A stretch of 64,000 bases of DNA from NCBI RefSeq assembly GCF_007997015.1, contig NZ_VOSM01000001.1, positions 372,001 through 436,000 of the forward strand, given 5' to 3'. The translations under genes were made by a program, and so were the position numbers. This stretch comes from Lujinxingia vulgaris. GTDB taxonomy: Bacteria; Myxococcota_A; Bradymonadia; Bradymonadales; Bradymonadaceae. The notes below the pieces were generated by a model. It made no database searches. It was not told the origin of the DNA and saw only the letters and a list, made by a program, of their open reading frames with translations. The stretch's first letter is position 1. The number at the start of each line of letters is the position of its first letter. Below are positions 18,547 to 27,981 of the stretch, piece after piece.

Positions 18547-19341
18547 ATGCGCAACATCCTCAACTTCTGGCAGCTCGCCGCGCTCGTCCCCGTGGCTGCC
18601 CTCGCGATCGGTGTGGGCTGCGGAGAGCCCGACGATGAGCCGCTCTATATCCCGGATGACCCCCAGGAACTCTGCGAGATGGCCTGCGCCAACATCTACG
18701 AGACCTGCGACATGAACCTCACCTACACCGACGGCGCGCGTATGGGGCAAAACGCCTGCGTCACCGCCTGTGTCGAGCAAGACTACTTCCAGGGAGAGGC
18801 CTTCTGCGCCGCGCAGGCCTCCTGCTCGATGGAAGCGCTCGAGGCCTGCCTCCCCGATAAGGCCCCCGTCGCCGACTGCTCCTCGCTCCCCGACTGGGAT
18901 GAGGAGCTGGCCGCGATGGAAGAGCAGGTTGTGCACATCGTAAACCTGCGACGCGCCGAAGGCGCCGACTGTGGCACCGAAGGCGTCTTCGAGCCGGCAC
19001 CTCCCGTCATCGGAGAGGGCGTGCTGCGCTGCGCCGCCCGTCTGCACAGCAAAGACATGGCCGAGCGCGACTACTTCGAGCACGTCAACCCCTTCACCGG
19101 GGAGACACCCTTCGATCGCATCGATGCGGCCGGCTACACCGGCGGTACCCCGCAGGGCGAAAACATCGCCGCCGGCCAGACCAGCGCCGAAGAAGTCATG
19201 GCCGGTTGGATGGACAGCGACGGACACTGCTCCAACATCATGAACCCTGACTTCAATGAGCTGGGCGTCGGCGTCTTCCGCGACCGTAGCCTGAGCAATG
19301 ACTACGGCATCTACTGGACCCAGAAGTTCGGACGGCGCTGA
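18547..19341 (+). CDS. CAP/SCP-domain lipoprotein
   Basis: This is a predicted surface lipoprotein of 264 residues. The signal peptide ends in AIGVGC (Cys25). Residues 30-110 form a Cys-rich helical region (CEMACANIYETC, CVTACVEQ) common in Myxococcota lipoproteins. The C-terminal half is a CAP domain (Pfam CAP, PF00188): ARLHSKDMAERDYFEH with the first conserved His, then GENIAAG and GWMDSDGHCSNIMNP with the second His. Bacterial CAP proteins are secreted with mostly unknown roles. A bidirectional terminator follows and is shared with the convergent ABC transporter gene. Confidence 0.92.
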   Translation: MRNILNFWQLAALVPVAALAIGVGCGEPDDEPLYIPDDPQELCEMACANIYETCDMNLTYTDGARMGQNACVTACVEQDYFQGEAFCAAQASCSMEALEACLPDKAPVADCSSLPDWDEELAAMEEQVVHIVNLRRAEGADCGTEGVFEPAPPVIGEGVLRCAARLHSKDMAERDYFEHVNPFTGETPFDRIDAAGYTGGTPQGENIAAGQTSAEEVMAGWMDSDGHCSNIMNPDFNELGVGVFRDRSLSNDYGIYWTQKFGRR

Positions 19342-19370
19342 GCTCTTACGACGACGCCTCACACAAAAAA

Positions 19371-19405
19371 AGAAGCCCCGGCACACGCGTCGGGGCTTCT
19401 TTTTT
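19371..19405. terminator. Bidirectional Rho-independent terminator
   Basis: A perfect 10-bp stem (AGAAGCCCCG and CGGGGCTTCT) is flanked by an A run on the left and a T run on the right. It can therefore stop both the CAP lipoprotein gene (+) and the ABC transporter gene (-). Confidence 0.92.
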
Positions 19406-19423
19406 GTCGGGAACTACGAACGC

Positions 19424-21280
19424 CTACCAGCTCGTCGTCTTTGACACCGAGTCCTCAATGGCCTGCATCTGCACCATACGGGCGTAAACCCCGCCCTTGT
19501 CGATCAGCTCAGCCGGTGAGCCCGCCTCCACCAATACCCCTCGGTCGAGCACGATCATCTGATCGGCACGCGCGACCGTCGACAGGCGATGGGCGATGAT
19601 CAACGTGGTACGACCCTCCATCAGGCGATCGAGGGCTTCCTGGACCAGCGCTTCACTCTCCACATCCAGTGCGCTCGTCGCTTCATCGAGAATCAAAACA
19701 CGGGGATCTTTGAGCAGGGCTCGCGCAATCGCTACGCGCTGCTTCTGACCACCGCTCAGCCGAACACCTCGCTCTCCGACCACCGTATCCAACCCTTCCG
19801 GGAACTCCTCGACGAAGTCGAGCGCGTTTGCTGCCCGTAGCGCTTCGCGTATCGCCCCCTCATCAGCCTCGGGCCGTCCGTAGCGCACGTTCTCCCGGAC
19901 CGTTCCCGAGAAGAGCACCGGCTCCTGCGCCACCATCCCGATGCCATCGCGCAACGCCTCCTCCGAATATGCCTCCAGCGTTAACCCATCGACATAGACC
20001 TCGCCGTCATCCGGCGCGTAGAAGGCCGAGAGAAGGTTGGCGATGGTGCTTTTGCCGGCTCCTGATGCGCCGACAATCGCCAGCTTCTGCCCCGGGTGCA
20101 CCTCAAACCTCACACCTCTCAGAACCGGTGAGTCGCGTCGCGTCGGATAGGTAAACGAGACGTCATTGAACTGGACGTGTCCGCGGGTGATGACCGCCGA
20201 TGAGCTACCAGCGACGGATCCCTCGCGGCGTCGGTCGGCGGTTGCGGCATCCAAAAGCCCGAACACGCGTTCGCCCGCCCCCAGCGCACGGGCGAAGTCG
20301 GTCCAGAGCCCGCTGAGCACCCCGAGAGACACGGCCACAAAGAGCACGTAGAGAATATAGGCGGTCAGCTCCCCGGCGCTCATCGCTCCGCTCAACACCT
20401 GGTGTCCTCCCACCCACACGATCACCGCGATGGTGGCGTACGCCAGAAACGTGACGCCGCCGCCAAAGATACCCCCCAGCACCGCCCGGCTCTTCGCCAG
20501 AGAAAAGCTCCGCTCAATCGCCTCACTGTAGCGCTCTCGCTCGGCAGCCTCGCGTCCGAAGCTGCGCACCGTGCGCACCCCCGCGATGCTCTCCTCAGCC
20601 AGCGAGGTGGAGTCGGCGATCGCGTCCTGCACCTCGCGTGAGAGCCGTCGCACCCGTCGCCCGTAGACCATCGCTGCGCCTACCACCACCGGCAGCACCA
20701 CGATCATCACGAGCGAGAGGCGCACGTTGGTCACAAAGAGCAGCACCAACCCGCCCAGCGCCTGAACGCCGTAGCGCAGCGCCATCGAAAGGTTGGTCGT
20801 CACGACACTCTGCAAAAGCTGGGTGTCGCTGGCCAGGCGGCTCGTCAGTTCGCCGGTGCGCGTACGGTCGAAAAACGCCATCTCCCGGCCAATGATCGCG
20901 CCGTAGAGCGACGTTCGCAGGTCCGCCACGACTCGGTCGCCCACCACCGTGAACAGGTAGTAGCGCAGGCTGAAAAAGACCGCCTGCACCAGGAAGAGTC
21001 CCAGCAGCGCTCCGCCTACCGTGCTCAGATCGTAGCTCGCTCCCTCCGAGAGCACCTCATCCACCACCACCCGTCCCACCTGGGGGTAGGCCAGCGTGAT
21101 ACCCGAGCCGATCACCAGCGCCAGTGTCGCAAGCGCCAGGGGACGCCAGTGGGGACGAGCCAGCCCGAAGAGGCGGCGCCACGTCATCGTGGCGCTCTCC
21201 GGTTCATGGGAATCGCCGCCTTCGGGAGCAGAGGAGGCAACAGGGGAGGGCGACGATGCCGGGTCTGTAGATGGTGACAT
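19424..21280 (-). CDS. ABC exporter, fused permease and ATPase (MsbA-like type)
   Basis: This is a half-size ABC exporter of 618 residues that works as a dimer in the inner membrane, using ATP to move lipids, drugs or peptides. The N-terminal part has six membrane helices (about 45-330). The ATPase part carries Walker A GASGAGKST, signature LSGGQKQR, Walker B VLILDEATSALD and the H-loop IIAHRLST. The first 31 residues are Ser/Pro/Glu-rich, and the second in-frame ATG at 21187 has GGAG nine bases ahead, so the true start may be there. No neighbour hints at the substrate. It is divergent from the haem-protein gene. Confidence 0.93.
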   Translation of the reverse strand: MSPSTDPASSPSPVASSAPEGGDSHEPESATMTWRRLFGLARPHWRPLALATLALVIGSGITLAYPQVGRVVVDEVLSEGASYDLSTVGGALLGLFLVQAVFFSLRYYLFTVVGDRVVADLRTSLYGAIIGREMAFFDRTRTGELTSRLASDTQLLQSVVTTNLSMALRYGVQALGGLVLLFVTNVRLSLVMIVVLPVVVGAAMVYGRRVRRLSREVQDAIADSTSLAEESIAGVRTVRSFGREAAERERYSEAIERSFSLAKSRAVLGGIFGGGVTFLAYATIAVIVWVGGHQVLSGAMSAGELTAYILYVLFVAVSLGVLSGLWTDFARALGAGERVFGLLDAATADRRREGSVAGSSSAVITRGHVQFNDVSFTYPTRRDSPVLRGVRFEVHPGQKLAIVGASGAGKSTIANLLSAFYAPDDGEVYVDGLTLEAYSEEALRDGIGMVAQEPVLFSGTVRENVRYGRPEADEGAIREALRAANALDFVEEFPEGLDTVVGERGVRLSGGQKQRVAIARALLKDPRVLILDEATSALDVESEALVQEALDRLMEGRTTLIIAHRLSTVARADQMIVLDRGVLVEAGSPAELIDKGGVYARMVQMQAIEDSVSKTTSW

Positions 21281-21471
21281 AGGGGAAGCCTACGACGTGA
21301 TGAAACAGTGTGTGAAGCGTTGTAAGTGCTTGTTTTTGTTGGTTTTTTGCTTTTTTGGGCTGTGTTAGCTTGCCCAATCCTCGAGCGACCCGTTCTGGCT
21401 CGCATCGAGGGGAAAGCTGGCAACACCGTCGCAGTGCGACGTCCTGGCGAGTCCAGCCGACGAGGAGTACC

Positions 21472-23952
21472 ATGGACATCAGACACGACAAAGTAAGGGG
21501 GTTGACGCTGTTGACCCTGTGGGTCGCCACCCTGGCGCTTAGCGCTTGCGAGGGCCAACTCAACGTGGAGGGACACCCCGACAAGGTTCCCGCTCCCGGG
21601 GAGGATTCTGTCGACAGGCCCGATGATGGCTACGTGCCTGAGGACCCTTCCAACCCCTTTGAACCCGGTCAGCCTGGAAACCCCTTCGATCCCTCGAACC
21701 CTTCGGATCCGGACGACCCCGCCGACCCTTCTGATCCCGTCGATCCCCACCCCGGCAACACCCCGGACGGGGAAGAGCCCTGCCGCTCCCACGCCCAGTT
21801 CTTTGAGCGCGAGGTGTTCACCGAGGTGATCGAGCGCCAGTGCCAGTCCTGCCACGGAGAGAACGGCTTCGGCGCGGTCAACAGCGACTTTGAGCTCGCC
21901 AACCAGCGCCTCTATGCCGAGGACTACCTCTCGCGTAACTACGATGAACTCTCCGGCTTTGCCCGAGAGCGCCTCGAGGAGTTCGACGACCAGCCCCTCC
22001 TGCTGCTGAAGGCCACCGGTCAGGTGATCCACGGCGGCGGCGAAGTCTTCGCCCCCGACAGCTGGCAGGCCGACAACCTGCGCGAATTCTCCACTCGTCT
22101 CGACAGCCCCGATCCCTGCCCCGGCGGCGTGGAACTCGATGAGGAGGGCTTCTTCGAGGGCGTCACTTTCATGAACGACCTCGACTGGCTCAGCCGCATG
22201 ACCCTGTCTCTGGCCAGCCGCGTGCCGACGGCGTCTGAGATCGCGCTGGTGCAGGCCGAAGGCGAAGAAGGCGTCGAGCAGGTGCTCGAGACCCTCTACA
22301 ACGAGCAAGCCTTCTACGATCGCCTCGAAGAAGGGCTCGCCGACATCTTCTTGACCGACTATTTCATCAACGGCAACCCGCCCGACAACGTGCTCAACTC
22401 CAACCACTACCCGGACCGCCGCTGGTGGGCTGAGATGGGTTTGAGTGTGGAGGAGCGCAATGAGCTGGCGTTGCTGGGGAGGCACGGACTGGGCCGTGAG
22501 CCGCTGGCCCTCTTCTCGCATATCGTCAAAAACGACCTGCCGATCAGCGAATTTGTTACGGCCGATTACCTGATGGTCAACCCCTACTCGGCGAAGTCCT
22601 ACGGCGTTGAGGATCAGGTCACCTTTGAAGACCCCACCAACAAGCTGGAGTTCAAACCGGCGCAGCTCTCACCGGTCTCCGGCATGCAGGGTGAGTATCC
22701 CCACGCCGGTGCCCTGACCTCGTATATGATGACGGGGCGTTATCCCTCGACGAACACCAACCTCAACCGGCGACGCTCCTCGTTCTTCTACCTGCTCTTT
22801 CTGGGCGTCGACATCAACAACCTGACCACCGAAGCGTCGGACCCGACGGCGGTGGCCGATATTGAAAACCCCACGCGAAACGCGGCGGATTGCGCGGTGT
22901 GCCACGTCCCGATGGACCCGGTCGCCCAGCTCTACCGGACCTACAACAATTACGGGCACTACCTGCCCATCCGCGATGACCGATTTGACGGGATGTTCCC
23001 CGCCGGGTTCAACGGAGAGGAGATCCCCGAGGAAGATGTCTGGCAGGGGCTCCGTTGGCTGGGGCAGCGCGTGGCGGATGACCCCCGCTTCTTCCACACG
23101 ATGGTCAGCCACCTCTACCAGGTGGTGCTTCGCCGCCCGGTACTCAACAAGCCCGCGGATCCGACTGCGCCCAACTACGAGGAGCGCCTGCGCGCCTTCC
23201 GCGTACAGGATGCCTTCCTGCAGCGTGTCGCGACCCAGATGCGAAACAGCAACGAGAGTGCCCGGGTGGCCTTTCGTGAGTTGGTCTTTAGCCCCTACTT
23301 CCGCGCCGAGGACATCGACCCGCAGACGTTGACGCCCGAGCGGCAAGTGCAATTGGAAGAATTCGGCGGTCCGCGCCTTCTTCACCCCGAGGCGATGACC
23401 CGACGTATCACTTCGGTCTTCGGCCGCCAGTGGATGTGGGGCCCCTTTGAGGCCTTCGCGCCCCACCTGTACCGCTACCTCTATGGAGGCATCAACTACG
23501 ACAACCTCACCGAGCGTCTCGACACGCCCAGCGGCGTCATGGGTGCCGTCTCTATGGTCATGGCCAACGAGTTGGCCTGCCAGAACGTGCCTCATGACTT
23601 TGAAGAGCCGGCCGCTCAGCGATTGCTCTTCCCCCATGTCGAGCGCGACGACCTGCCCGGCAATGCGCAGGCCGAAGCGCGCATCCGCGAGAACATCCAG
23701 CACCTTCACCTGCGCATCCTCGGTGAAGATCTGCCGGCGAACCACGCCGAGATCGACCGCACCTACGAGCTCTTCGTCGATCTCATGGAAGACGGGCAGG
23801 CCGGTATGGCTGCGGACGACCCTGACTACCCCGAGCGACTCGAAGATTACTGCCGCGGAGACTCCCTGGAGCGCGATCCCACCTATGCGGTGCGCGCCTG
23901 GGCCGGCGTGATCAGTTACCTCGTGTCCTCGTTTGAGTTCCTCTACCTCTAA
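21472..23952 (+). CDS. Lipoprotein with two CXXCH haem motifs, DUF1549-like
   Basis: The 826-residue protein starts at the ATG at 21472 (SD GAGGAG). The lipobox ALSAC (Cys26) is followed by a linker of Asp-Pro and Ser-Asn-Pro repeats to about residue 100. Haem-type motifs are CQSCH (Cys124-His128) and CAVCH (Cys474-His478). Between them lies a helical segment (RMTLSLASRVPTASEI) like the PSD/DUF1549 proteins of Planctomycetes and Myxococcota, which usually pair with DUF1501 proteins. That is the case here: the next gene starts 10 bases downstream with its own strong SD site. The biochemical role is not established for the family; an electron-transfer or oxidative polymer-processing role is inference. 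Confidence 0.88.
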   Translation: MDIRHDKVRGLTLLTLWVATLALSACEGQLNVEGHPDKVPAPGEDSVDRPDDGYVPEDPSNPFEPGQPGNPFDPSNPSDPDDPADPSDPVDPHPGNTPDGEEPCRSHAQFFEREVFTEVIERQCQSCHGENGFGAVNSDFELANQRLYAEDYLSRNYDELSGFARERLEEFDDQPLLLLKATGQVIHGGGEVFAPDSWQADNLREFSTRLDSPDPCPGGVELDEEGFFEGVTFMNDLDWLSRMTLSLASRVPTASEIALVQAEGEEGVEQVLETLYNEQAFYDRLEEGLADIFLTDYFINGNPPDNVLNSNHYPDRRWWAEMGLSVEERNELALLGRHGLGREPLALFSHIVKNDLPISEFVTADYLMVNPYSAKSYGVEDQVTFEDPTNKLEFKPAQLSPVSGMQGEYPHAGALTSYMMTGRYPSTNTNLNRRRSSFFYLLFLGVDINNLTTEASDPTAVADIENPTRNAADCAVCHVPMDPVAQLYRTYNNYGHYLPIRDDRFDGMFPAGFNGEEIPEEDVWQGLRWLGQRVADDPRFFHTMVSHLYQVVLRRPVLNKPADPTAPNYEERLRAFRVQDAFLQRVATQMRNSNESARVAFRELVFSPYFRAEDIDPQTLTPERQVQLEEFGGPRLLHPEAMTRRITSVFGRQWMWGPFEAFAPHLYRYLYGGINYDNLTERLDTPSGVMGAVSMVMANELACQNVPHDFEEPAAQRLLFPHVERDDLPGNAQAEARIRENIQHLHLRILGEDLPANHAEIDRTYELFVDLMEDGQAGMAADDPDYPERLEDYCRGDSLERDPTYAVRAWAGVISYLVSSFEFLYL

Positions 23953-23962
23953 GGAGGTTTCT

Positions 23963-25213
23963 ATGAACCGTCGCGACTTCATCAAACTCGCTGGCATCGC
24001 CGGCATGACCGTTGTGTCTCCGATGGCCCTGACGCGTAGCGTTCGCGCTGAAGAGATGAACTACCCGGGCCCCTACTACGTGATGGTCAACGCCATCGGG
24101 GGCTGGGATACCACCTACCTCTGCGATCCGAAGGGCGTGAACAACATCAACCAGGCCTACGGTCAGGGAGATATTGGCTCCATCGCCTCCAGCCCCATCA
24201 CGTACGCGCCGGTGGGCAACAACCAGTACTTCTTTGAGAAGTACGCCAGCGAGTTGCTCGTGCTCAACGGTGTGGATATGGCCACGACCAGCCACGCCGC
24301 CGGGGAGCGCTACGCCTGGACCGGGAGCCTGGAGAACCCGGAGTACCCGACCTTCGCTGCGCTCGCTGCCGCGGCGCATGCGCCCACCTTACCCCTCTCG
24401 TACTTGAGCTACGGGGGGCATGACGCCACCGGTGCGCTCCTGCCGCTCACACGCGTGAGCAACGTCAGCCACCTGCGTGGGCTGGCAGACCCCGACCATA
24501 AGGAGGGACACGCCAGCAAGCCCTACCACGCTCCCCGGGCCGCGGAGATGATCCGCCAGGCCGTGGATGCGCGTCACTCGGCCCGGCAGAACGCCAGCCA
24601 TCTTCCCACCGAGCAGACCGCGCGAAGCGCCTTATTCACCGCCCGCATGGGCGCCCGAGAGCTGCGTCGGGTGCGCGAGCATCTTCCCAGCGAACTTCCG
24701 CGCGATAATGAGATGAAGGCTCAGGCCCTGGTGGCGCTCGCTGCCTTTAAGGCCGGGCTTTCCGTCAGCGTGAACCTGGTGCTCAACGGCTTCGACAGCC
24801 ACGCGCAGAACGACAGCGAGCAGCTTCCCAAGCTGCAGCTGGTTCTCAACGCGGTGGACTTCCTGCTCGAAGAGGCCGAGCGGATGGGGCTGCGCGATCA
24901 GATCGTCGTGGTCATGGCGTCTGACTTCGGGCGCACGCCGACCTACAACCCCGACCAGGGTAAGGACCACTGGGCCATCGGATCGGTCATGGCCCTCGGT
25001 AACGGCATTCGTGGCAACCGCGTTATCGGCGCCACCGACGAGGAGCAGCGCCCCTTCAACGTCAACCCGACCTCCCTGGCGCTGGAGTATGAGGGGGTAC
25101 GGCTGCGTCCGGAGCACATTCACCGCGCGCTGCGCCGTCATGCCGGCATCGCCGACAGCCCCATCGCACAGCGCTTTGCGTTGAAAGAAGACGATCTCGA
25201 TATCTTCAGCTAA
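23963..25213 (+). CDS. Tat-exported DUF1501 protein
   Basis: This protein has 416 residues. The start at 23963 has a near-perfect SD site, AAGGAGGT, at 23951-23958. The N-terminus MNRRDFIKLAGIAGM is a twin-arginine signal, so it is exported folded. The DUF1501 signature is visible: GGWDTTYLCDP, FDSHAQND, VMASDFGRTPTYNP and KDHWAIGSVMALG. The domain belongs to the alkaline-phosphatase/sulfatase-like superfamily, but no formylglycine Cys motif is present. It is probably co-transcribed with the upstream haem lipoprotein gene, and the pair probably acts together outside the cytoplasmic membrane. A terminator follows. Confidence 0.92.
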   Translation: MNRRDFIKLAGIAGMTVVSPMALTRSVRAEEMNYPGPYYVMVNAIGGWDTTYLCDPKGVNNINQAYGQGDIGSIASSPITYAPVGNNQYFFEKYASELLVLNGVDMATTSHAAGERYAWTGSLENPEYPTFAALAAAAHAPTLPLSYLSYGGHDATGALLPLTRVSNVSHLRGLADPDHKEGHASKPYHAPRAAEMIRQAVDARHSARQNASHLPTEQTARSALFTARMGARELRRVREHLPSELPRDNEMKAQALVALAAFKAGLSVSVNLVLNGFDSHAQNDSEQLPKLQLVLNAVDFLLEEAERMGLRDQIVVVMASDFGRTPTYNPDQGKDHWAIGSVMALGNGIRGNRVIGATDEEQRPFNVNPTSLALEYEGVRLRPEHIHRALRRHAGIADSPIAQRFALKEDDLDIFS

Positions 25214-25241
25214 GCGCGACGGATATCTCCTGATCCACCCC

Positions 25242-25279
25242 GAGGCGACCTCCATCCAGGAGGTCGCCTCCTGTGTTTT
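25242..25279 (+). terminator. Rho-independent terminator
   Basis: A 12-bp perfect stem (GAGGCGACCTCC and GGAGGTCGCCTC) with an ATCCA loop is followed by CTGTGTTTTC. The T tract is weak but the stem is strong. Confidence 0.75.
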
Positions 25280-25383
25280 CGGTCGGGATAACATGGAGTG
25301 CGAACGCGATGACTCGCTTGCATCGAAGGCTGCTACGTCGGAGAAGGGGGCGAAGCGATGTGTGACAACAGAACCAGGAGGAG

Positions 25384-26055
25384 ATGATGACGGACACCCT
25401 CAAGCACGCGACATCCACGACGTCGCTGGCGGAGTTGGCCAAAGCCCACGCGCACACCGCGATGGCCTCGACCGCGGGCCACGATATGGCGCACCTGGAG
25501 CGGGTGCACCGCGTCGCGATGATGCTATGGGAGCAAGAGGGAGGGGACCGCGAGGTGATCGAGGTTGCCGCCTGGCTGCATGATCTGGTGAACCTGCCCA
25601 AAGACCATCCCAATCGCCGCGATGCCTCAACCCTCTCGGCCGAGGCTGCATTGACGTGGGTCGGAGAGCGGATGAGCTCGGAGCAACGCGACCTGCTCTT
25701 TGAGGCGATCCAGCGGCACTCGTATTCGGCGAGTTTTGTGCCGGAATCGCTCGAGGCGAAGATCGTGTGCGATGCTGATCGTCTCGACGCGCTCGGAGCG
25801 GTCGGGTTGATGCGCACGCTGGAGACGGGCGGAGCGCTGGGTCGCGCGTCTTTTCACACCGACGATCCCTTTTGTACGGCGCGCGAACCGGATGACGGCG
25901 TCTTCACCCTGGACCACGTCTTTGCCAAGCTCTTCAAGCTGCCCGCGATGCTGCACACGGACGCGGCCCGTCGCGTCGCGCGACGTCGGATCGCGGTGAT
26001 GGAAGACTTCTTAAAGGCTCTGGGCGATGAAGTGGGCCACCCTTACTCGCGTTGA
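25384..26055 (+). CDS. HD-domain phosphohydrolase (YedJ-like)
   Basis: The product is a 223-residue soluble protein of the HD superfamily, most like the YedJ group, which are metal-dependent phosphohydrolases of unsettled substrate. The metal ligands can be read as GHDMAHLERVHR (His-Asp), AAWLHDLVN (HD pair) and CDADRLDALGAVG (Asp). Two ATGs (25384 and 25387) follow AGGAGGAG; the second has the better spacing. It ends three bases before the convergent stop of the deacetylase gene, with no terminator between. Confidence 0.88.
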   Translation: MMTDTLKHATSTTSLAELAKAHAHTAMASTAGHDMAHLERVHRVAMMLWEQEGGDREVIEVAAWLHDLVNLPKDHPNRRDASTLSAEAALTWVGERMSSEQRDLLFEAIQRHSYSASFVPESLEAKIVCDADRLDALGAVGLMRTLETGGALGRASFHTDDPFCTAREPDDGVFTLDHVFAKLFKLPAMLHTDAARRVARRRIAVMEDFLKALGDEVGHPYSR

Positions 26056-26058
26056 GCC

Positions 26059-26958
26059 TCAGCCGCCAAAGATCGATCGGGCGATACGGTAGGTCTGCAG
26101 GTAGGCCTCGACGGTGGGTTCGATGGGACGAGCGTAGCCGCCGCCGAGTGTCAACGCGACAGGGACGTTTCGGTGGTAGGCCTGGGAGAGCACCATGCGG
26201 TCGCGCTCAGCAAGCCCTCGTAGTGTGAGGTTCATGCGACCCAGGCTGTCTTCGGCCAGCGGATCGACGCCGGCCTGGTAAATAATGAGCTCGGGACGGT
26301 GACGCCAGACGGATTCCAGCGCCTGTTCCAGCGCGCCAAGGTAGGTGGCATCGTCGCAGCTGTCGGGAAGCGCGACGTCGAGGTCGCTCGCAGGTTTATG
26401 AAAGGGGTAATTCTTTTCGCAATGCACGCTCAAGGTGAAGACGTCGGGGGTGTCTTTGAGGATTGTCGCGCTGCCATCGCCCTGATGCACATCCAGGTCG
26501 ACGATCGCCACGCGTCGGACGTCTCCGCTGGCGATGAGGGAGAGCGCAGCGATGGCAAGATCGTTGAACACACAGAACCCGCCCCCCTGATCGCGATGGG
26601 CGTGGTGAGTGCCGCCGGCAAGGTTGCCGCTGATGCCGGATTCGAGGGCATGGAGGGTGGCGAGCAGGGTGCCACCCATGGAGGTACGAACCCGCTCAAC
26701 AAAAGCCTCGCTCCAGGGCAGACCAATGCGTCGTATCGCGGATCGTTCCAGCGTCCCCGCCAGGAAGGCCTCGACGTAGGCGGGATCATGCGCGGCGATG
26801 AGCTGGGCAGGTTCTAAGGCCGGCGACGGATGGAGCTGGCCCGGGCTCGCCACGCCTTCTTCCAGGAGGGCGCGGTGGAGCATTCCGTACTTGGCCATCG
26901 GGAAGCGGTGCCCGGGAGGCAGCGGAACCTGCACATGATCGTTATAATAGATCTTCAA
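26059..26958 (-). CDS. Histone-deacetylase-family amidohydrolase
   Basis: This is a zinc-dependent deacetylase of the HDAC/AcuC/APAH superfamily, which removes acetyl groups from lysine or acetylpolyamines. Translated from the TTG at 26958 it begins MKIYYNDHV and then PLPPGHRFPM, the usual start of this subfamily, and has 299 residues. The open frame extends upstream but only over the neighbour gene. Active-site features are HHAHRDQGGGFC, the zinc ligands in VDLDVHQGDG (Asp and His) and QAGVDPLAEDSLG (Asp), and the GGGY tyrosine loop. The TTG lies eight bases after the stop of the TspO-like gene and has no SD site, so translational coupling is likely. Confidence 0.92.
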   Translation of the reverse strand: MKIYYNDHVQVPLPPGHRFPMAKYGMLHRALLEEGVASPGQLHPSPALEPAQLIAAHDPAYVEAFLAGTLERSAIRRIGLPWSEAFVERVRTSMGGTLLATLHALESGISGNLAGGTHHAHRDQGGGFCVFNDLAIAALSLIASGDVRRVAIVDLDVHQGDGSATILKDTPDVFTLSVHCEKNYPFHKPASDLDVALPDSCDDATYLGALEQALESVWRHRPELIIYQAGVDPLAEDSLGRMNLTLRGLAERDRMVLSQAYHRNVPVALTLGGGYARPIEPTVEAYLQTYRIARSIFGG

Positions 26959-26965
26959 AGGGGAC

Positions 26966-27805
26966 TCAGGCGGGGTCGGCCTCGGTGACGACGGGAAGGC
27001 TGGCGCTGGCCTCGGTGTGCTGGCGCTCCGGGCGGTCGCTACCTGCGATCCAACCCCGCGCTGCCGGCAGGGCCAGACCAAGAAAGAGCAGCGCGAGCCC
27101 GCCGGCCACGCTTTGCACGCTGAGCGGCTGTCCTTCAGCCAGCACGACGGCGATAAGCGCCCAGACAAAGACCAGCGCGACCGCGGGCTCATCAAGACCT
27201 ATGCGCAGCGCCACGCCGATCACGGCGGCGGCCAGGAGCATGATGACCGCCCAGGTCGCCGCGCTCAAGCCCCATCCCTGCCACCCGGCGATGACGAGCA
27301 CGCTGGAGGCGTTGAGTACCGTCGCGAGCGTCAGCCAGCCGCAGTAGGTGCCCAGCGGCCAGCGAATCACACGCGCCAGCGACCAGCCCTCGCGCAGCGT
27401 CGGGTCGGGGTGCCCCTGCTGTGCGGCGAACGCCCGGTAAAGCCACAACGCGCTGGCAAGTTGTCCGACGATCACCACGAGCGCCCAGCCGAAGAGCAGG
27501 CTCTGCCAGACGAGCAACCACGCGGCATTGAAAAGCATGTTGATGATCAGCGGCAACCTCGCGCGGGAGTAGCGCTCTTGCCGGGCAAAGCGCGGCACGA
27601 TCTGAGCGACCGCCAGCGCGAGGATGCCTGCGTAGATAAACCCCCAGACAGCGAAGGCGTATCCTGCCGGGATGATCAGCACCTCCTCAAAGAAGCGGTC
27701 GGAGATGGCTCCCACCGAGCGACCGGGGGCGGCCGCAAGCTGAGGCAGGGTGATCGCCAGGGGCGGAATGATGAGCGCGAGTACTTTGAGCAGGAGCGAG
27801 CGCAT
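26966..27805 (-). CDS. TspO-like / tryptophan-rich integral membrane protein
   Basis: This protein has 279 residues. It has eight or more hydrophobic segments, with TspO-like sequence such as IIPAGYAFAVWGFIY, NMLFNAAWLLVWQ and LGTYCGWLTLATVLN. Classical TspO has five helices and about 160 residues; this belongs to a longer version seen in several bacteria. TspO proteins bind porphyrins or sterols. I chose the ATG at 27805, where the membrane-protein N-terminus MRSLLLKVLALIIPP begins; a GTG at 27835 is an alternative. It forms a two-gene unit with the downstream deacetylase. Confidence 0.82.
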   Translation of the reverse strand: MRSLLLKVLALIIPPLAITLPQLAAAPGRSVGAISDRFFEEVLIIPAGYAFAVWGFIYAGILALAVAQIVPRFARQERYSRARLPLIINMLFNAAWLLVWQSLLFGWALVVIVGQLASALWLYRAFAAQQGHPDPTLREGWSLARVIRWPLGTYCGWLTLATVLNASSVLVIAGWQGWGLSAATWAVIMLLAAAVIGVALRIGLDEPAVALVFVWALIAVVLAEGQPLSVQSVAGGLALLFLGLALPAARGWIAGSDRPERQHTEASASLPVVTEADPA

Positions 27806-27981
27806 ACGACGTCTCGTGTAGGGGAGCGGAGTCACCTCGACCTAAGTAAAAGCACGAGAGCGCGCGGGAGAAGCATCTCCCTTGCGAAGGGAGGCGCATC
27901 TGGCGCAGACTTTCTCCCACCTGCTTTCTCTCAAATGCTCAAACGGCCGATGTGTCTAACGGCCTGATGTATGGAGTGGTG

